Origin: Ctenosaura bakeri | Lineage: Eukaryota; Chordata; Lepidosauria; Squamata; Iguanidae | Length of the DNA: 64,000 nt | Direction of reading: 5' to 3' | Assembly: GCA_948474755.1 (NCBI GenBank) | Contig: CAOLHI010001135.1 | Coordinates: 310,001 to 374,000, forward strand | In this document: positions 1-12,184 of the stretch, one piece after another | Layout of the letters: each line of letters begins with the position of its first letter | Numbering within the stretch: the first letter of the stretch is position 1 | Made by a program: the position numbers and the translations under genes | The notes under the pieces: generated by a model | What the model was told of the DNA's origin: nothing | The model's input: the letters and a program-made list of their open reading frames with translations, nothing else | Databases searched by the model: none

Positions 1-1090
1 CACTTTTACTTGGCTCATGTTTGTGGAGAAGATATCAATGTAGTTTTGTAAATTGGTAAAAGGTTTCAAGTGAGCTGTCAAATTGAATTATATTTAATTA
101 TGGCTTATTTTTATGTGTGGAACATGATTCATGAGCCAAACTTAAGAACTATTAAAAGTCCCACTGATTTCGGTGTGAAGAAGGGAAGAAGAATCTAACT
201 CCTCATAGAAATTAACATTGGCTAGGCCATGACAATTATGTATTAAATCTTAATGTTCTGAGAGGAATGTGTTTCCTATATCCATCTGTGATATGAAATA
301 TAGGTTGTCATTGAATGTACCAACAAAGTATTCCTATGGACACCATGATGTAATTTAAAAATTGAAAAACTCAACTGATCCATGAATGCAACAAAGATGT
401 CAGGAGCATCTGCTGAAGCCCAGGAGAGAGAAACGATAAGAAAAGGAGGTTGAACTTAATTTATAATAAATGGTAGCGTGGGACAAAAAGAGAAAAATGT
501 CAAAAGAAGGGGCGGGGGAGGAACTGTAGCAAGCCAGATCCAAATCACCTCCATCCCAGAAAAATAGCCATAATGCCTATAATGAGATCCTAACTGGTCA
601 ACATGACCCTAGGTGAATGGAGTAAACCGGAAGTCAACCCAAGACTAGCTGAAGCTTGCTGAATCCAAACTCCTACTAACCTCAGGATTTTGGAAATCCT
701 CCTCAGCCTGGCCTAATTTTGTATTAGCACAGTGACTATGTACATGGCACGGACTAGAGAAGGTTTGGGTTTAGGAACCTCCCTCTCCGCTTCACTGACC
801 CCTTTTCAGTCTTTTGCTAGTATATCTTAACCAGTAGAGCAGTTCTGCTAGCACTTTGTTGATTTAACCATCTCTGAAATCAGGTGAAAGAAGAGAGTAG
901 TGTCTAATCCTAAGCCTCACACAGCCAGCCACCTCTCTGTTTCTGGGCACAATTCAAATTGCTGGTAATCTACTATACAAAAATCAAAGTTTGACTATTT
1001 GTGAGTTTGTCTGTCTGCATCAGGCAGGCAAAGATTTCATATGGTTGGCTGAGTGAGGCAAGAAGACCTCATATGATTGTCTGGCTCTGA
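1..1090. other. AT-rich noncoding DNA, nothing recognised
   Basis: No recognisable repeat, RNA gene or coding segment was seen. A short G-rich patch near 508-520 is the only compositional break. A diverged repeat could be present below what can be seen by eye. Confidence 0.4.
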
Positions 1091-1168
1091 AGATTCTATG
1101 GAATCCTGGGGTTGGCAGTTTAGGGAGGGGCCTTTAGAATTCTCAGCCGAGAGCTTTTGCGCCTTAGG
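1091..1168. mobile_element. Internal fragment of a foldback MITE
   Basis: This piece matches the inner arm and loop of the foldback MITE family seen intact at 13406-13605: a 'tggaatcctgggg' block, then 'cagtttagggaggggcct', then 'tagaattctcagcc'. Both terminal arms (the GGCC...GCAC ends) are missing, so it is a truncated relic. It runs directly into sequence resembling the minisatellite unit downstream ('ggttgctatggagatgaggc'). Confidence 0.5.
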
Positions 1169-1431
1169 CTGGTTGCTATGGAGATGAGGCCTACCATCAA
1201 TAAGGATGCCAGAAAACGTTTGAGAGGCATATCTGAGAAAAATTAAAGTGGCATACACAACATAGTTACAAGGTCTTCTCGCCTCACACAGTAGATTGTA
1301 TGGGTTCCATATGTGAGGAATCTTAAAGTTGAAATTCAAAACAAAAAATGCTTCCAGAAAAACGTAAAGCCATTGCACAAATTCAACAGAAAGCAAAAAA
1401 ATCAAAAGCCAGTACATCAATGTTGCCAGAG

Positions 1432-1800
1432 AATACAGATTGGATTGGGGACCATGGGGAAAAGTTACAGGTACTGGAATAGACCAGTTGCTATGGAGAT
1501 GAAGCCTAGCAGCAAGGACAGTGTATTCCCTCAGGAACCCAACTTCTGTATGTTAAGAACTCCAAATACAGATTGGATTGGGGAATATGGGGAAAAGTTT
1601 CAGGTACCAGAAACGGCTGGTAGCTTTGGAGACAAGGCCTAGGGGCAAGGAGAAGGACAGTATATTCCCTCATGAAACCAAATTGTGTATGTAAATAACT
1701 CTGAATACAGATTGCACTGGAAAATATGGGGGAAAGTTATAGGTACTGGAGAAGACAGTTGGGTGAGCTCTTAAGAGGAAAATAAAATCCTGGGCAACGC
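1432..1800. repeat. Minisatellite, about 3 copies of a 133-139 bp unit
   Basis: The phrase 'aatacagattg' followed by a G-rich 'tatggggaaaag' block recurs at 1432, 1565 and 1704, giving periods of 133 and 139 bp. Each unit also carries a 'ttcaggtac(t/c)' block, a 'ggagacaaggcc/ggagatgaagcc' block and 'acagtatattccctca'. A partial related segment ('ggttgctatggagatgagg') lies upstream at about 1168-1190. The open frame at 1313-1642 (+) runs through these units and is not convincing as a gene. Confidence 0.75.
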
Positions 1801-4587
1801 TGAGTAAATACACCAGTGAACTATAAAGCCCTATATATACAGGTTGGGTCCAGGCTACCTGAGGCTACCATATCTTTCCATATGATCTTGTTCAAGATCT
1901 GAGATCTTCAGAGTAGGTGGTTCTCTCAACCCCAGCACCTTCATAAGCACATACGGTGGTAATGTATCTGCTTCCAGTCTTTGGAACTCCGTTCCAATGG
2001 AGTCTGGGCCAGCTTCTCCACTGCCGTCTTTTCATTGTCAGATGAAGATTTTTCTGTTCTAGCAGATATTTGGGAACTGATTGTTTTATATAATGGGTTT
2101 TCTGTTTTAGTGCTGTAATTGCTTTAATCTATTCTTTAAAGTTTATTTTTATATGGCTTCAATTATATATACAGTTTAACACTATTTTAATCTCAACTTT
2201 TTGTATACATTTAGCTATTTGGGTTTCACTTTTATTTCATTTTTTTTTCTGAAAAATGCCCTTTTCCTTCTGGGAAAAAAGTGGGTTATATGTAAAATCA
2301 TTGATTGATTGATATTTGAGTTAGGATTATACTGCAAGTCATATTAAATGGAATGTGTCTTATTTCTATGTTATAATACATAGGATTATACCATGGCTTG
2401 TGTTAGTATAGACTGCTGCATGTATCTAGTAATCCTGGTTTCAATATATAGATAATAATCACATTATAACACATTTTATAAAGGCTTAGTTTCTTCCAAA
2501 TGAAGTGCTACCTCTGATCCCAACCACTCCTATCATTCATTCAAATGACAATGACCATGTTTACATGACATAAAATGAAATAGATAATTTGTTTCGGCTT
2601 ACTATGGAAAATCAGCATCCTAGTGAATGCAGTTTCTCTTCTGCGTTCTTTTCAACTCTTCCTTTGGATTGACTGAACAAATAAAGAAGAAACTGAAAGC
2701 TCTGTGTGATGTCTGCCTTGCAGTAGCTTGTATTGTTTCTCAAAAACAAACACATAAACAAATACAGACAAATGGGTTAACATTGGTTATTGAATCCTGC
2801 ATTACTTGGAGAAACAAACAGGAAGACATGATGATTTTTTTCAGTCCTACATACAGGTAATTTTATCCACTCACATGCAGACAGGAATGAAAAAGCTGCA
2901 TGGATCCACTGGTCCACCAACGTATGCCAACACTTATATCAATTCTGACTTATCATACAAACGTTTATATCTCAAGGGTTCTAAAGCTGGATAATGCTGC
3001 CAGCTGACTTGTTTCTTCACCTGTGAATGTAATCAGATGGGCATATCTGCTCTGAGGGTACTGTAGCAATGCTAGTCCTCACTAAAGTTTTGTTAGTTGT
3101 GAATGCAGTGTAATTGTCAGTTGATGCAATTAAGAATTAATTGAAGAATAAGGAATGATCTATTGCTTGACATTGACTGATATACAGTACAATTAGCGAA
3201 TAGACTATTAGTCATAATTAGGGCCAGGAAAAATAATTTAACTTCCTAAGTGCTTTCGTAAGCAGCTTTTGAAACCACCAACAAATGCAAAGTTGAAACC
3301 TTTGAAGGAAATGAAAGAAAATAAGCAGAATCTAAGCATTAAATTCCTTGGCTTTTAAGTCATTTTAAACCTGGGATTATTCCAGCCCAGCTCCTGTCAT
3401 TCCTCCAGACACAGAAGTGCCACTAACTTTTCACTAAATGATGGCACATAGAAAGCACCGCAGATATATTTGCTATTGGGACACAAGCCAAATAGAACAT
3501 TATCACAATAAGTGAAAATAAAGTAAGGCAACAGAAAATGGGATCTGATACAGAGCCGCATAGTATTACAGTTGGTGTTTTCTCCACTGGGAACTACCTT
3601 CCTTTTGTTATGCCTGTCTCCTAAATTCACCACTGAAGGCTTCCCTGCCATTTTCTATTCCTCTCTCTGATTGAGTGTCAGATTTTGAGAAACAGAGCTA
3701 TTGTCCCAAGGACTGGTCATAAGGAGATTCCTGACACAGCCTTTCACACAGTCCCTTACACTAACCAAAACTGCAGTTGTTCATTATCAGTGGCTTCTCA
3801 TGACACCCGAAAATCAATAAAAGCAAAAGTAATTTTACTATAATAACCATGGAAGGATTGAGGATAAACACAGCCAAAGACAAGTGAGTACTGCTACACT
3901 GCGTATTCATTCATGAAGACACTTAGAAAAAGAAATAATGGCTGAATAAATCAGTAAATCTTGAACAGATCACATCAAAACAAAGACAGAAACAGAAAAA
4001 GAATGGACAGAAAAGAATTTTGAAAATGTGGAGATGCTTGAAACTTGACTCTCTCAGTTTAGAAACTTCTAAATGATTCAAGATTTATTGCACTCAGTGG
4101 CACCAGCTTTCTTCTCAATCATTCCTCCATCTTTTTCACATGCTCACAAATTCACAAATTCACCAAGTACTGGAAAGGGTAATGGAGGGCTGCTTCTAAG
4201 CTTTTTCAATCAGTGTGATTTCTGAAGAATATCTTTTTCAAAGAAATCATCCTGATTCATTGCAGAGAAAGAATATCACACTATAGTTGCCAGAGTTTAA
4301 GCCTATTGTTGATTTTCAGAGCCTTCACTCTGTATATTGCCCTAAAGAAATCCCCAAATTTCTTGTCATCACTGATTGGTTTGAAGGGTATTATGTCAAA
4401 GAACTGAAAGCTCAGAAAACTTAGGAAGAGATCTGACTTTTCCATATGACAATCCTATGCAGAAAGACAAACTCTATTGTGAATTAACACCCACAGTTTT
4501 GGCATAGGAGTGCAGTCTTAGCTGCTCTTTTCCTTCTTCATTTCCTACTCAGTTATTAAGCTTGGTTATGTGTGGTGAAAAGACAAA
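1801..4587. other. Unique-looking noncoding DNA
   Basis: No repeat family, exon or RNA gene was recognised in these 2.8 kb. Short open frames (for example 2627-2860 + and 3397-3651 -) have no recognisable motif. The section near 2500-3350 has balanced composition and no visible repeat, so it could hold conserved noncoding sequence, but nothing here shows that. Confidence 0.35.
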
Positions 4588-5108
4588 GGCCCTTTCTGCA
4601 CTAGGCAATTAGAACAGGGCAGTGCGCCCTCTCACGGAGGTCGTCTGCACCTTGGAGCGGACTAGGAGTGGACTACTTACCAGAGATCCGCACCTCAGTC
4701 CGCTCCAAAATGACCTCAACTGGTCCTCCAGCGTGTTTTCTAAAGACAGCAAAAAACAGGTCTTTATTTTCCTGGAATGCGCCATTGAGTTCCTGCTCCC
4801 TTGTGCAGATTTGCAGGCTCGCACCAATGCGAGCCTGCGATCTGTGGAGGGTGGGCTTTAGGTGTGGTGAGCTTCAGTGGTTGGTCAGAACCCATGACCA
4901 ACTGGAAGCTGCCATTTTGGAAGCCAGAAGCCACCATTTTGGAAGCCGGAGCAGTGCGGATCTACAGATCTCGCACTGCTCTGATTCACCCTGGACCAAG
5001 GAGGAGCCCTGCGGAAGGGCTTCAGGGACAGTCCACGTTGCTTCGAACCCCAGAAGAAGCGGTAGGTAACGACATGGAGTGATTCCCTCACCTTGTGTGG
5101 AAAGGGCC
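4588..5108 (+). mobile_element. Non-autonomous Harbinger-like DNA transposon, family A, copy 1
   Basis: The ends are GGCCCTTTCTGCAC on the left and GTGTGGAAAGGGCC on the right, a terminal inverted repeat with a few mismatches. Flanks are AAA on both sides, a possible 3-bp target duplication. The interior is GC-richer than its surroundings and matches the element at 57777-58267 in the opposite orientation. Shared blocks include 'tggtcctcc', 'tgtgcagatttgcaggc', 'gtggagggtgggct' and 'gatctcgcactgct'. The overlapping open frames at 4609-5200 are by-products of the GC-rich interior. No transposase is encoded. Superfamily is inferred from the 3-bp duplication and the TTA/TAA flanks of sister copies. 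Confidence 0.75.
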
Positions 5109-5416
5109 AAAGGAAGTTTGCAGACTAGAAAGCGGCAAGGGTAAAAGAGCTGTCCCAGGCTAAGTACGTCACTATTTTTGAGAAGTTTAAAGGGAATCAC
5201 CCCGGCTTCAGCGTTTATTCTGATGAAGATACAATTTTATAAAAGAAAGATATTTCTTCTAAATATTTAAATGATTTTAAAATATCAACAAAACTATATC
5301 AGTAACCACAAAAATTACAGATAAGATGTTTCAAGTTCTCCTCTCTCCAAGATACTGATTGTGAGAGAAGTGCCAAGACTTTATTAACCTAATAGGTTTA
5401 AGCATGAAGTCATGTT

Positions 5417-5643
5417 GAGCCAGTTTGATGTAACTTGAAGCAACAGACTATGACTCTGGAGGCTGGGATTCAAATCTCCTCAGTCATGGAAGCCAATGGA
5501 TGACTTTGGGCAAGTCAAACTCTCAGTCTCAGAGGAAGGCAAAGGCAAACCCCTCTGAAATAATCTTGCTAAGAAAAACCTGGGCTAGTTTTGCTTTAGG
5601 GTCTCCATAAATTGGAAATGACTTGAAGGCACACAACAACAAC
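5417..5643 (+). repeat. Sauria-type SINE (tRNA head, Bov-B-like tail)
   Basis: A nearly full-length copy. It has a 'gagccagtttgatgta' head, a B-box-like 'gggattcaaatctc', then 'catggaagccaatgg' and 'tgactttgggcaagtc'. The body 'agaggaaggcaaaggcaaac' leads into the tail 'ccataaattggaaatgac', 'ttgaaggcacacaacaac'. The tail is the Bov-B-like LINE-recognition end typical of squamate Sauria SINEs. The sequence is diverged, so this is an old insertion. Confidence 0.9.
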
Positions 5644-7011
5644 TCGTTGATGCACAAGATTCCTTCTTTCTCCTTCCGGATTGAAACTGAACCCATGAGA
5701 GCAGAAATGGGTTTGCTATCAAGGTTCTTGAGAACCTCTATTTGTAGACAATTTTATCTGGATTTTCAGATTAACAATTTCATTTCATGGCTTCTTCTGT
5801 GTTTTGTTTCTTCTGTTTTAATTATCACTTAAGGAAATGAACTAAACGTATGCTTATCAACTCTTCATTTCCCTTGTGGACAACACTATGGGGCATAAGA
5901 TGGGATTTCCATTTTATCTTTGATGGCCTAAATAAGATTCAAATGGGGAAAGGATGCTTACTTAATTCAACTGGGGAAAAAAATGATTCTGACTCTACTG
6001 GTTACATTAGAGGGACAGAAGGAATGGTTCCCAATCCCCAAATTGGTTTTAATTTCTGAAAACTTAGTACATAAGAAGTTACATCATATTGAATAGGAAT
6101 ACTTATATTTTAAACACGACAAAACAGTCGGTTGCATCTTGATATTTTAAAAACAACAAAAACAACAACATTCTCCCTATAACACGTATGTACAGTTTCC
6201 AATAGGCTTTAGTTTAGAAGTTTATGAACATCAGAAGAACTTTTTTCCCCATAATCACAATTGGAAATCAGGGTAATAATATATCTCAAGAAATTAAATC
6301 AAACTTACTTCCAGGTAAATGAGCAAAGGATAGAAATCTAAGATCATTCCCATGTGCTGAATAAAACTGCTGGCTTATATTTGTGGTGTGTCCTGTACTG
6401 ACTGAAGAGACGCTAATAACAATTCTGTAACTATTTATATAGTTCCTTCATAGCTGATGTTCTAGACTTCAGAATAACAGAATCTTATAAATGCAAGTCA
6501 TCCAAAGGCCATAAAGATCAGTCCTCTAAAAAAGAAGGCCAATGTACTGACTGTCCACAAAGCAACCTACAAAATCATGATGCATCACATTTAGAGATCG
6601 AATTCCCCACTAAATGCTCCTGGAGATGCTAAGATCTTCACATGAGTCAGTGAAAGCAGCTATATCACATTGCTGTGGGGAAGTTAAAATGAATCTGAAA
6701 CAAAGCTACTCTCATATGGAAGTTAGCTCATCCAGTTATGACATGGTGGTAGAAAACAAACCCTTTCCACATAGCAGGTTAAATTGCCTGATTACAGCAA
6801 GACTCCGATAGTTGCACCAGATCTCTGGAACACAGCCTTCCTAAAGACTCAAACTTATCTGCCATCTTTGAAGTACACTCACTGTAACTCTTTTCCCCTC
6901 TTTTATGGAAAAACAAATGACCTCCAATATGAGAAATCAGATCATTTTCATCTACAAATCTGATTCCATTATCAACCATAACAGATACACACCTGATTCC
7001 AATATCATCCA
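5644..7011. other. Noncoding DNA, nothing recognised
   Basis: AT-rich sequence with a short AAC-rich run near 6150-6170. No repeat family or exon was recognised. The open frames at 5850-6059, 6614-6811 and 6905-7192 are short and lack any motif. Confidence 0.35.
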
Positions 7012-8014
7012 CAATCATCCCTCCACATTTGCAGGGTTGACCTTCATGAATTTGATTATTTACATATTATTTGTTGCCACCTCTGTTTTCCTTGTGCACT
7101 CACATGCATGGGCAGGCAGAAGAGTGAGAGAAGGGAAAATGTGCACATGCATTCCCTTGCTCACTTACTTGGTTGGTTGGTTGGTTGGTTGATGGGGGGG
7201 GGATGGATGACAAGTGGGAGGAAGGAGGGCACACATATGCATTCCCTTGCTCAGTTACTCCTGTGTGTGGGGGGAGAAAGGGGATGGGATAAGAGAGCGC
7301 AAGGAAAGTGGATGTGTATGTTACCTCACACACTCACTATTCACTCACTCAGGCCCTTTTCGCACAGCATTTTCCATGTGAAAAAGGGCCTGGAGCATCG
7401 CGTGATTGTGAGGAGCAATCTGCATGATCACTCACAATCACATGATGCTCCAGGGGCCGGCAGGGGCCGATCGTGCACCTTTTCATTTTCGGCTAGAGGC
7501 CAAAAATAGTGCACAATTGCGCATTGCTCCCAGGCTCCGTGTGCACTTACCTGGCGTGTGGCGCCTCCAGAGCTGCACCGGTCGCACTTCCTGCCCCAGT
7601 GCAGCCTGGGAAACTCTGGAAGGAAGAGGTGGGGCTCTCATGTGAGCAGGCAGCTTGTGCGGAGCCAAAGGACCCCGAACACAAGAGCCTCTCACTGAAG
7701 GCTGCTTGCACAATCCCTGCACCCCAGTGCCAGAAGACGGTAAGGTGAGGAAAGGGTCTCATTCACATGGGCAGGCAGAGGGAAGACCATAGGATGAGGG
7801 ACTGAGGGAGGAAAGGTTAGTGTGTGTGGTCCACTGCTTACTCATTTGTGTGGGTGGGAGGAAGGGGAAGGGATGGAGGAGTGTGAGGAGGAAAGGTGCA
7901 TACATGCATTCCTTTGTTCACTTACTCAGCTGGGAAAGGGAAAATATCATGTTTTTTCCACTTTTGTGAGGGATCTTGAGTCTCTAAGCCCCTGTGAAAG
8001 TAGAGGGCTGACTG
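7012..8014 (+). mobile_element. Tigger-like (Tc1/mariner) non-autonomous element carrying a nested MITE
   Basis: The left end 'caatcatccctccacatttg' pairs with the right end 'agagggctgactg', which is followed by TA. Both match the better-preserved element at 51473-51858 (cagtcatccctccgcat...ggagggctgactg). Inside the left end is the shared phrase 'gatttgattatt' ('gaatttgattattt' here). A Harbinger-like MITE occupies 7352-7758, so the original element was about 590 bp. The interior also holds a (TTGG)n tract at 7169-7190, a G9 run, and three copies of a phrase like 'catgcattcccttgctcac' near 7147, 7237 and 7903. No transposase frame is present. Confidence 0.65.
7352..7758 (-). mobile_element. 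Non-autonomous Harbinger-like transposon, family B, nested copy
   Basis: 407 bp with ends GGCCCTTTTCGCAC and GAGGAAAGGGTC, flanked on both sides by TCA (7349-7351 and 7759-7761). It is the reverse-orientation sister of 31705-32105: its left end 'cgcacagcattttccatg' is the reverse complement of that copy's right end, and its right end 'ccagaagacggtaaggtg' corresponds to that copy's left end. It sits inside the Tigger-like element 7012-8014 and so inserted later. The stack of overlapping open frames here is a by-product of GC-rich MITE sequence. Confidence 0.8.
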
Positions 8015-9113
8015 TATTTGGGAGTGGTATAAGCAGCAGTACCTGCTGCTCATGTTTTTCTTCCAAAAAGAGAATTTCCTTCTCTCCAGGTCTGTATTAG
8101 GCTCATTATACTATTCAATTAGCTGGGATTCACACCTAGATCCACCTTCTCCATGATTGTTTCCACAATTAACTATTGTAAAGGAACTTCTTGATCTTCC
8201 CATTCTTTGGCTATTGATCTCTTTCCATCTTCTCTCCTCTTCATTTTTGTTTCTCCTTCTCTGCTCTTTTAGGGTGTTTCAGCTACAACACACCTTGAGG
8301 GCTTCCTGACTTTCTCAGCCATCATTTTTTCCAGGCCCCACTCCACCTCTTCTTTCATGTCTGAGATGAGCTGATCAGTGATTAAAGTTGACATGTATTC
8401 TTTACCTTCCTCTCTCTCCACATGTGTGGTACATGTCCCCACTAAGGTCTATATGGAAAAAGTTGTGTTCTTCTACAGGTTCGCCTCTTATTTGAGCACT
8501 TTAAGTTCTGACTCCTTCTCTTCTCCTATCTTGTTTTGTATGTCTGTTCTTTTGAGTACTTTTCATTTTCTGCTTTGATCTGCTGTGCTTAGAAGATCTA
8601 ACTAACTAACTAAATATATGTACGGCATTTTATATGTGTAGACTTAAAGGAGAATAGCTGCCACTGGAGATGCAAGGGAGTCTGGAAGGGGGGAGTTGCA
8701 CCATGTTTTTCTTTCAAGTATTGTTTTTGCTGAAACTCATATATATAGAAGAGAGCATAATTTGTGTTCGTCTGGGTTTTTGACTCAAGAACAGTTGGAT
8801 CAAAGGTCAATGTAATGCACAGGCGGATTTTTTCCCCAAAGGTTTTCCTCCCAGTATTAGACTGCATAGTTATATTAGTTGCTGGAACATAAGTTAAAAG
8901 GGTGCTGCTTTCTATTTCCCCTTTGATAAACTTTGCAATGCAAACACCTTGTTCCATTTGGAAAAACACCACTCAGACTAATGAGTGTACGACAGTACTA
9001 TTATTTATCATGCTCCTCCCCCCACCTCATTTGTCCTTAAAGCATTATAACAAAATCATTGGAAATGTAGTAAAATCAAGTTTCTCATTTTAGGAATATT
9101 TTAGGAATATTTT
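8015..9113. other. Noncoding DNA, nothing recognised
   Basis: A pyrimidine-rich stretch (about 8140-8570) is followed by AT-rich sequence. The minus-strand frame at 8610-8972 (120 codons) has no recognisable motif. A 13-bp direct duplication ('ttttaggaatatt') occurs at about 9090-9115. Confidence 0.35.
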
Positions 9114-9172
9114 TAAATCATTTATTTAATTTATAGCCTGCTTTTTTCCAGTACAGGACCAATGGGACTTTA
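9114..9172 (-). repeat. Possible L2-type LINE 3' tail fragment
   Basis: 'tttatttaatttatagcctg', then 'cttttttccagtacaggacc', resembles the reverse complement of the L2 3' tail seen at 34795-34859 and 56369-56440 (a tail of the form 'gtaagcc...ctgag...aaataaataaa'). It is short and diverged, with no coding part. Confidence 0.35.
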
Positions 9173-11910
9173 TTCAGTCCCCCTACTCATCCATCCTGCA
9201 TGCATTTCCAATGTAGGAAACATCAACATTAAAATATGACAGCATCTACCAGGAATTTCTCTCTTGGAAGTCACAGTGAAATGGGAAGTACAAAAATATC
9301 CACGTGAACAGTACTGTGATTTTTTTCATTGTAGCTTGTGGCAGGTCACTTCCTAGGGAATTGGTCCCTAACCTTCAGAGGTATTGATTTCTGAATGTAA
9401 ATTAAGATATTATTTTTGGTAACCAACACTGATCAATGCACCTGTCCTGCCTTACAGGCACATAAAAGAGAATGGAATAATAATAATTAGTATGTATATG
9501 TGAGTTAATTACAAGTAGAAAAAAGTTCATGCTTGCAATTTGATCTAAATAATAGAAGGAATACGTAGATGTTGATCCTGAAAGCCCCACACCAACAAAA
9601 GTCAAGTAGAATTAGCTTTCAGGCCCATATTGCTCTTGCTTTTATGTATAAGTACTTCCCATTTCTTTAATTAATGTCATCAAAAGAAATTTTTAGCAAG
9701 AGCCACATGCTGGGTTCTTTTGAGGATAAAATGCAGCACTTCTGATGTAGTATTTAAAATAAGCCAGACTTTAAAACACACCACTATTCATATGTAAATG
9801 TAATCATGTCCTTTTAGCTACTTGTACAATTGGCCACTGAAATTTATTGGCATGATTAACTGATTAATCTTTCGTTGATAGGAGAATCAAAATAGAGTTC
9901 AGATAGAACAATAGAGCTGGTTGTTCCTCCTAAAAAGCAACTGTGACCATCTTCTATCAGTGCCTGAGATCTTGTCAAAAATTAAGTCCTTATTAAGACA
10001 CAGGAATGTGAAATATAAAGTACAGAGTCCTATGTACTACTTTGTACTAGGAAGTACAGAGTAATATCATTTCTAAAGACAACTGAAAAATATGGCAACA
10101 TTTTGTTTCCCTGATAGTCTAGTTAGAAGGGTTTGTGAAGCTAAATCTGTTCCATCTAGTTTGTACCAACATGTCTTCATGCAATCATGAGAATGTATGT
10201 TGATGAGGAGGGGGTGTTGGCAGATGCATTTCTGAGGAGAACATAAAAGGGTATATAAAAGAAAAACCGCCTTTTCCTAAAAACACATGTGGAACCCTAA
10301 TTTCATCTCTTTAATAGAGCCTACCATTCTGGGCTTTCTTTCTTCAGCCAACCTGTGTACACAATTTGACAACAGGGAGAACAAGTAGGGGAAAAATGTT
10401 GGAAATATGATATTCTTGTCATAAAAGGATTTAAATCCCCAGGGTGTGATACTAGTGGTAGGAACTCCTACAGATTTGAAAGAATAAGTTTATTGTCAGT
10501 TCCTATAAACTTATGAAGATTTCTCCAAGAAAAGCATAATTGTTAGATGTTAGCAAAAGTGTAAAATGTCATTTCATTCTACACATCACTTTCATTAAAA
10601 AAAAAACCCAATGAAATTATTCTAATCAGTGTAATTATTACTTAGATGAAAAGGGAGAAATCACCTGATGGAAGGACTCAAGGAAAAGAGCCTCCACAGA
10701 CCTTTATTGTACCAATCATAAATGTAGAAGGTATTCTGCACTAAAATTGGATTAGGTGTCTAATAATGCATATTGCCCTGGGGAGAAAATTAGTTTTGCA
10801 ACACAATGTTTTAATTTCAAAAATCCACTACAGGCCAATGAAAAGGAGTAGAAGTGCAGTAGGAATTACATCTTAATATAGGCTGAAAAAGTGAAGAGCA
10901 TCAAGGGAACATTACTAATGTATTCTAAATTGTGAAGGGCAACTGGTCAGTGCTGCTGCTTCATTCTGTCTCGTAATACAGAAGCAGAGAGAGAAGTACT
11001 TAATACATTTAAAAGCCAGTAAATTCCAAGCCAATTCCCAAACCAAGAATGAATGTTAAACTGGAGTTAGATTTGCTCAGGCCACCAAACTTGTTAGTTG
11101 TAAAAGAATCTCGTCTCTGCTAAATGTATGGAGTTCCAGGTTTGGGTGTCTGAGTATATAAAGTAGCAGTAAGAATGAGATGGCCGTTAAAGATGTGTCT
11201 ACTGTTTCTGCCTGAGGTGTTCAGAGCACATCACATACAAAGGCTGAAAATCTCTTAACAATGCTAATTCTGTCCTGTATTCCCCATACATTTGGAGTAA
11301 GAAATCATGGAAAGGGGGAAGAGAAGAGATTGAGAGTAACCATCACGTATAAAGAATGTCAATGCAATGAGGAATTTTATCCCAGGAGGAAACAGTCAGG
11401 CAAAGGGGATTAATTGATTGCTTCATCATAAAAGCAACACAAAATAAACAAGGAGAAAGCTTTGGTTGATTGTAATTCTAATTGGTTTATGAACTAAACG
11501 TCTGATATTTTTTTGAAAAGTCTTTGCCTTCTCATTCTCTCTTCTCTGAAGTGTTCAGTTGGTCTTCAACTTTTTGCAAGCCAGTGGCACAGACACCCAT
11601 GTGCTGCATAGTTACATGTATGTATGGTTGTGGGATCACGGCTGCCAGACTCAACCATGCATGTTAGAGGTCACATAAGCACACAGGCCTAACCATTAAC
11701 AATCTATCATACACTGGGCTCTGAATACACCAGCATTATGGGATGTTTATGGGATGTTTACACAAATTCTATGAGCCTTGGTGTGTTCATGTGTGGGGCC
11801 CTGTACAGACTTTACCTCCAATATATGATGGGCCCTCACATGTGAACCATCTTCCACATAAATCTGTACATGGTATGAATTCTTGACCAGGGCTTCATAT
11901 AGCATTGTTC
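9173..11910. other. Unique-looking AT-rich noncoding DNA
   Basis: No interspersed repeat was recognised over 2.7 kb, which is unusually long for this window. The parts at 9620-9900 and 11040-11480 have no visible repeat and could be conserved noncoding sequence, but that is only a guess. A small palindromic cluster of 'gtac' motifs lies at 10020-10060. Confidence 0.35.
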
Positions 11911-12112
11911 AAGTTGTTCTGATTTAAGACAACCTTAAGTGGGACCTGTCAAGGGATTTTCTTGACAAGATTTCTTCAGAGGGGGCTTTCCTTTGCCTTC
12001 CTCTGAGACTGTGACTTGCCCACGGTCACCCAGTGGGTCTCCATGGCTGAGCACATATTCAAACTCTGGTCTCCAGGTCCAATGCTCAAACTACTACACC
12101 ATGCTGGCTTTC
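11911..12112 (-). repeat. Sauria-type SINE, reverse orientation
   Basis: Read on the plus strand it gives the reverse complement of the SINE body: 'gattttcttgacaagatt', 'tttgccttcctctgaga', 'cttgcccacggtcacccagt', 'gggtctccatggctgagc', 'attcaaactctgg', then 'ctactacaccatgctggct', which is the tRNA-like head. The Bov-B-like tail end is eroded and lacks the ACAACAAC run. It lies head-to-head with the next SINE, about 70 bp away. Confidence 0.85.
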
Positions 12113-12184
12113 TCACATAGCATACAAATTCCTAATAATATAGCCTGAGCTAATTTGGAGAGATAATACTCTAGGATATTGTTT

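Noticed and set aside
4609..5200. Stack of overlapping frames on both strands
   Set aside because: They lie within the GC-rich Harbinger-like MITE 4588-5108 and reflect its composition. None resembles a transposase.
5417..5643. tRNA gene at the head of the Sauria SINE
   Set aside because: The head has lost tRNA folding and is followed by the SINE body and Bov-B-like tail.
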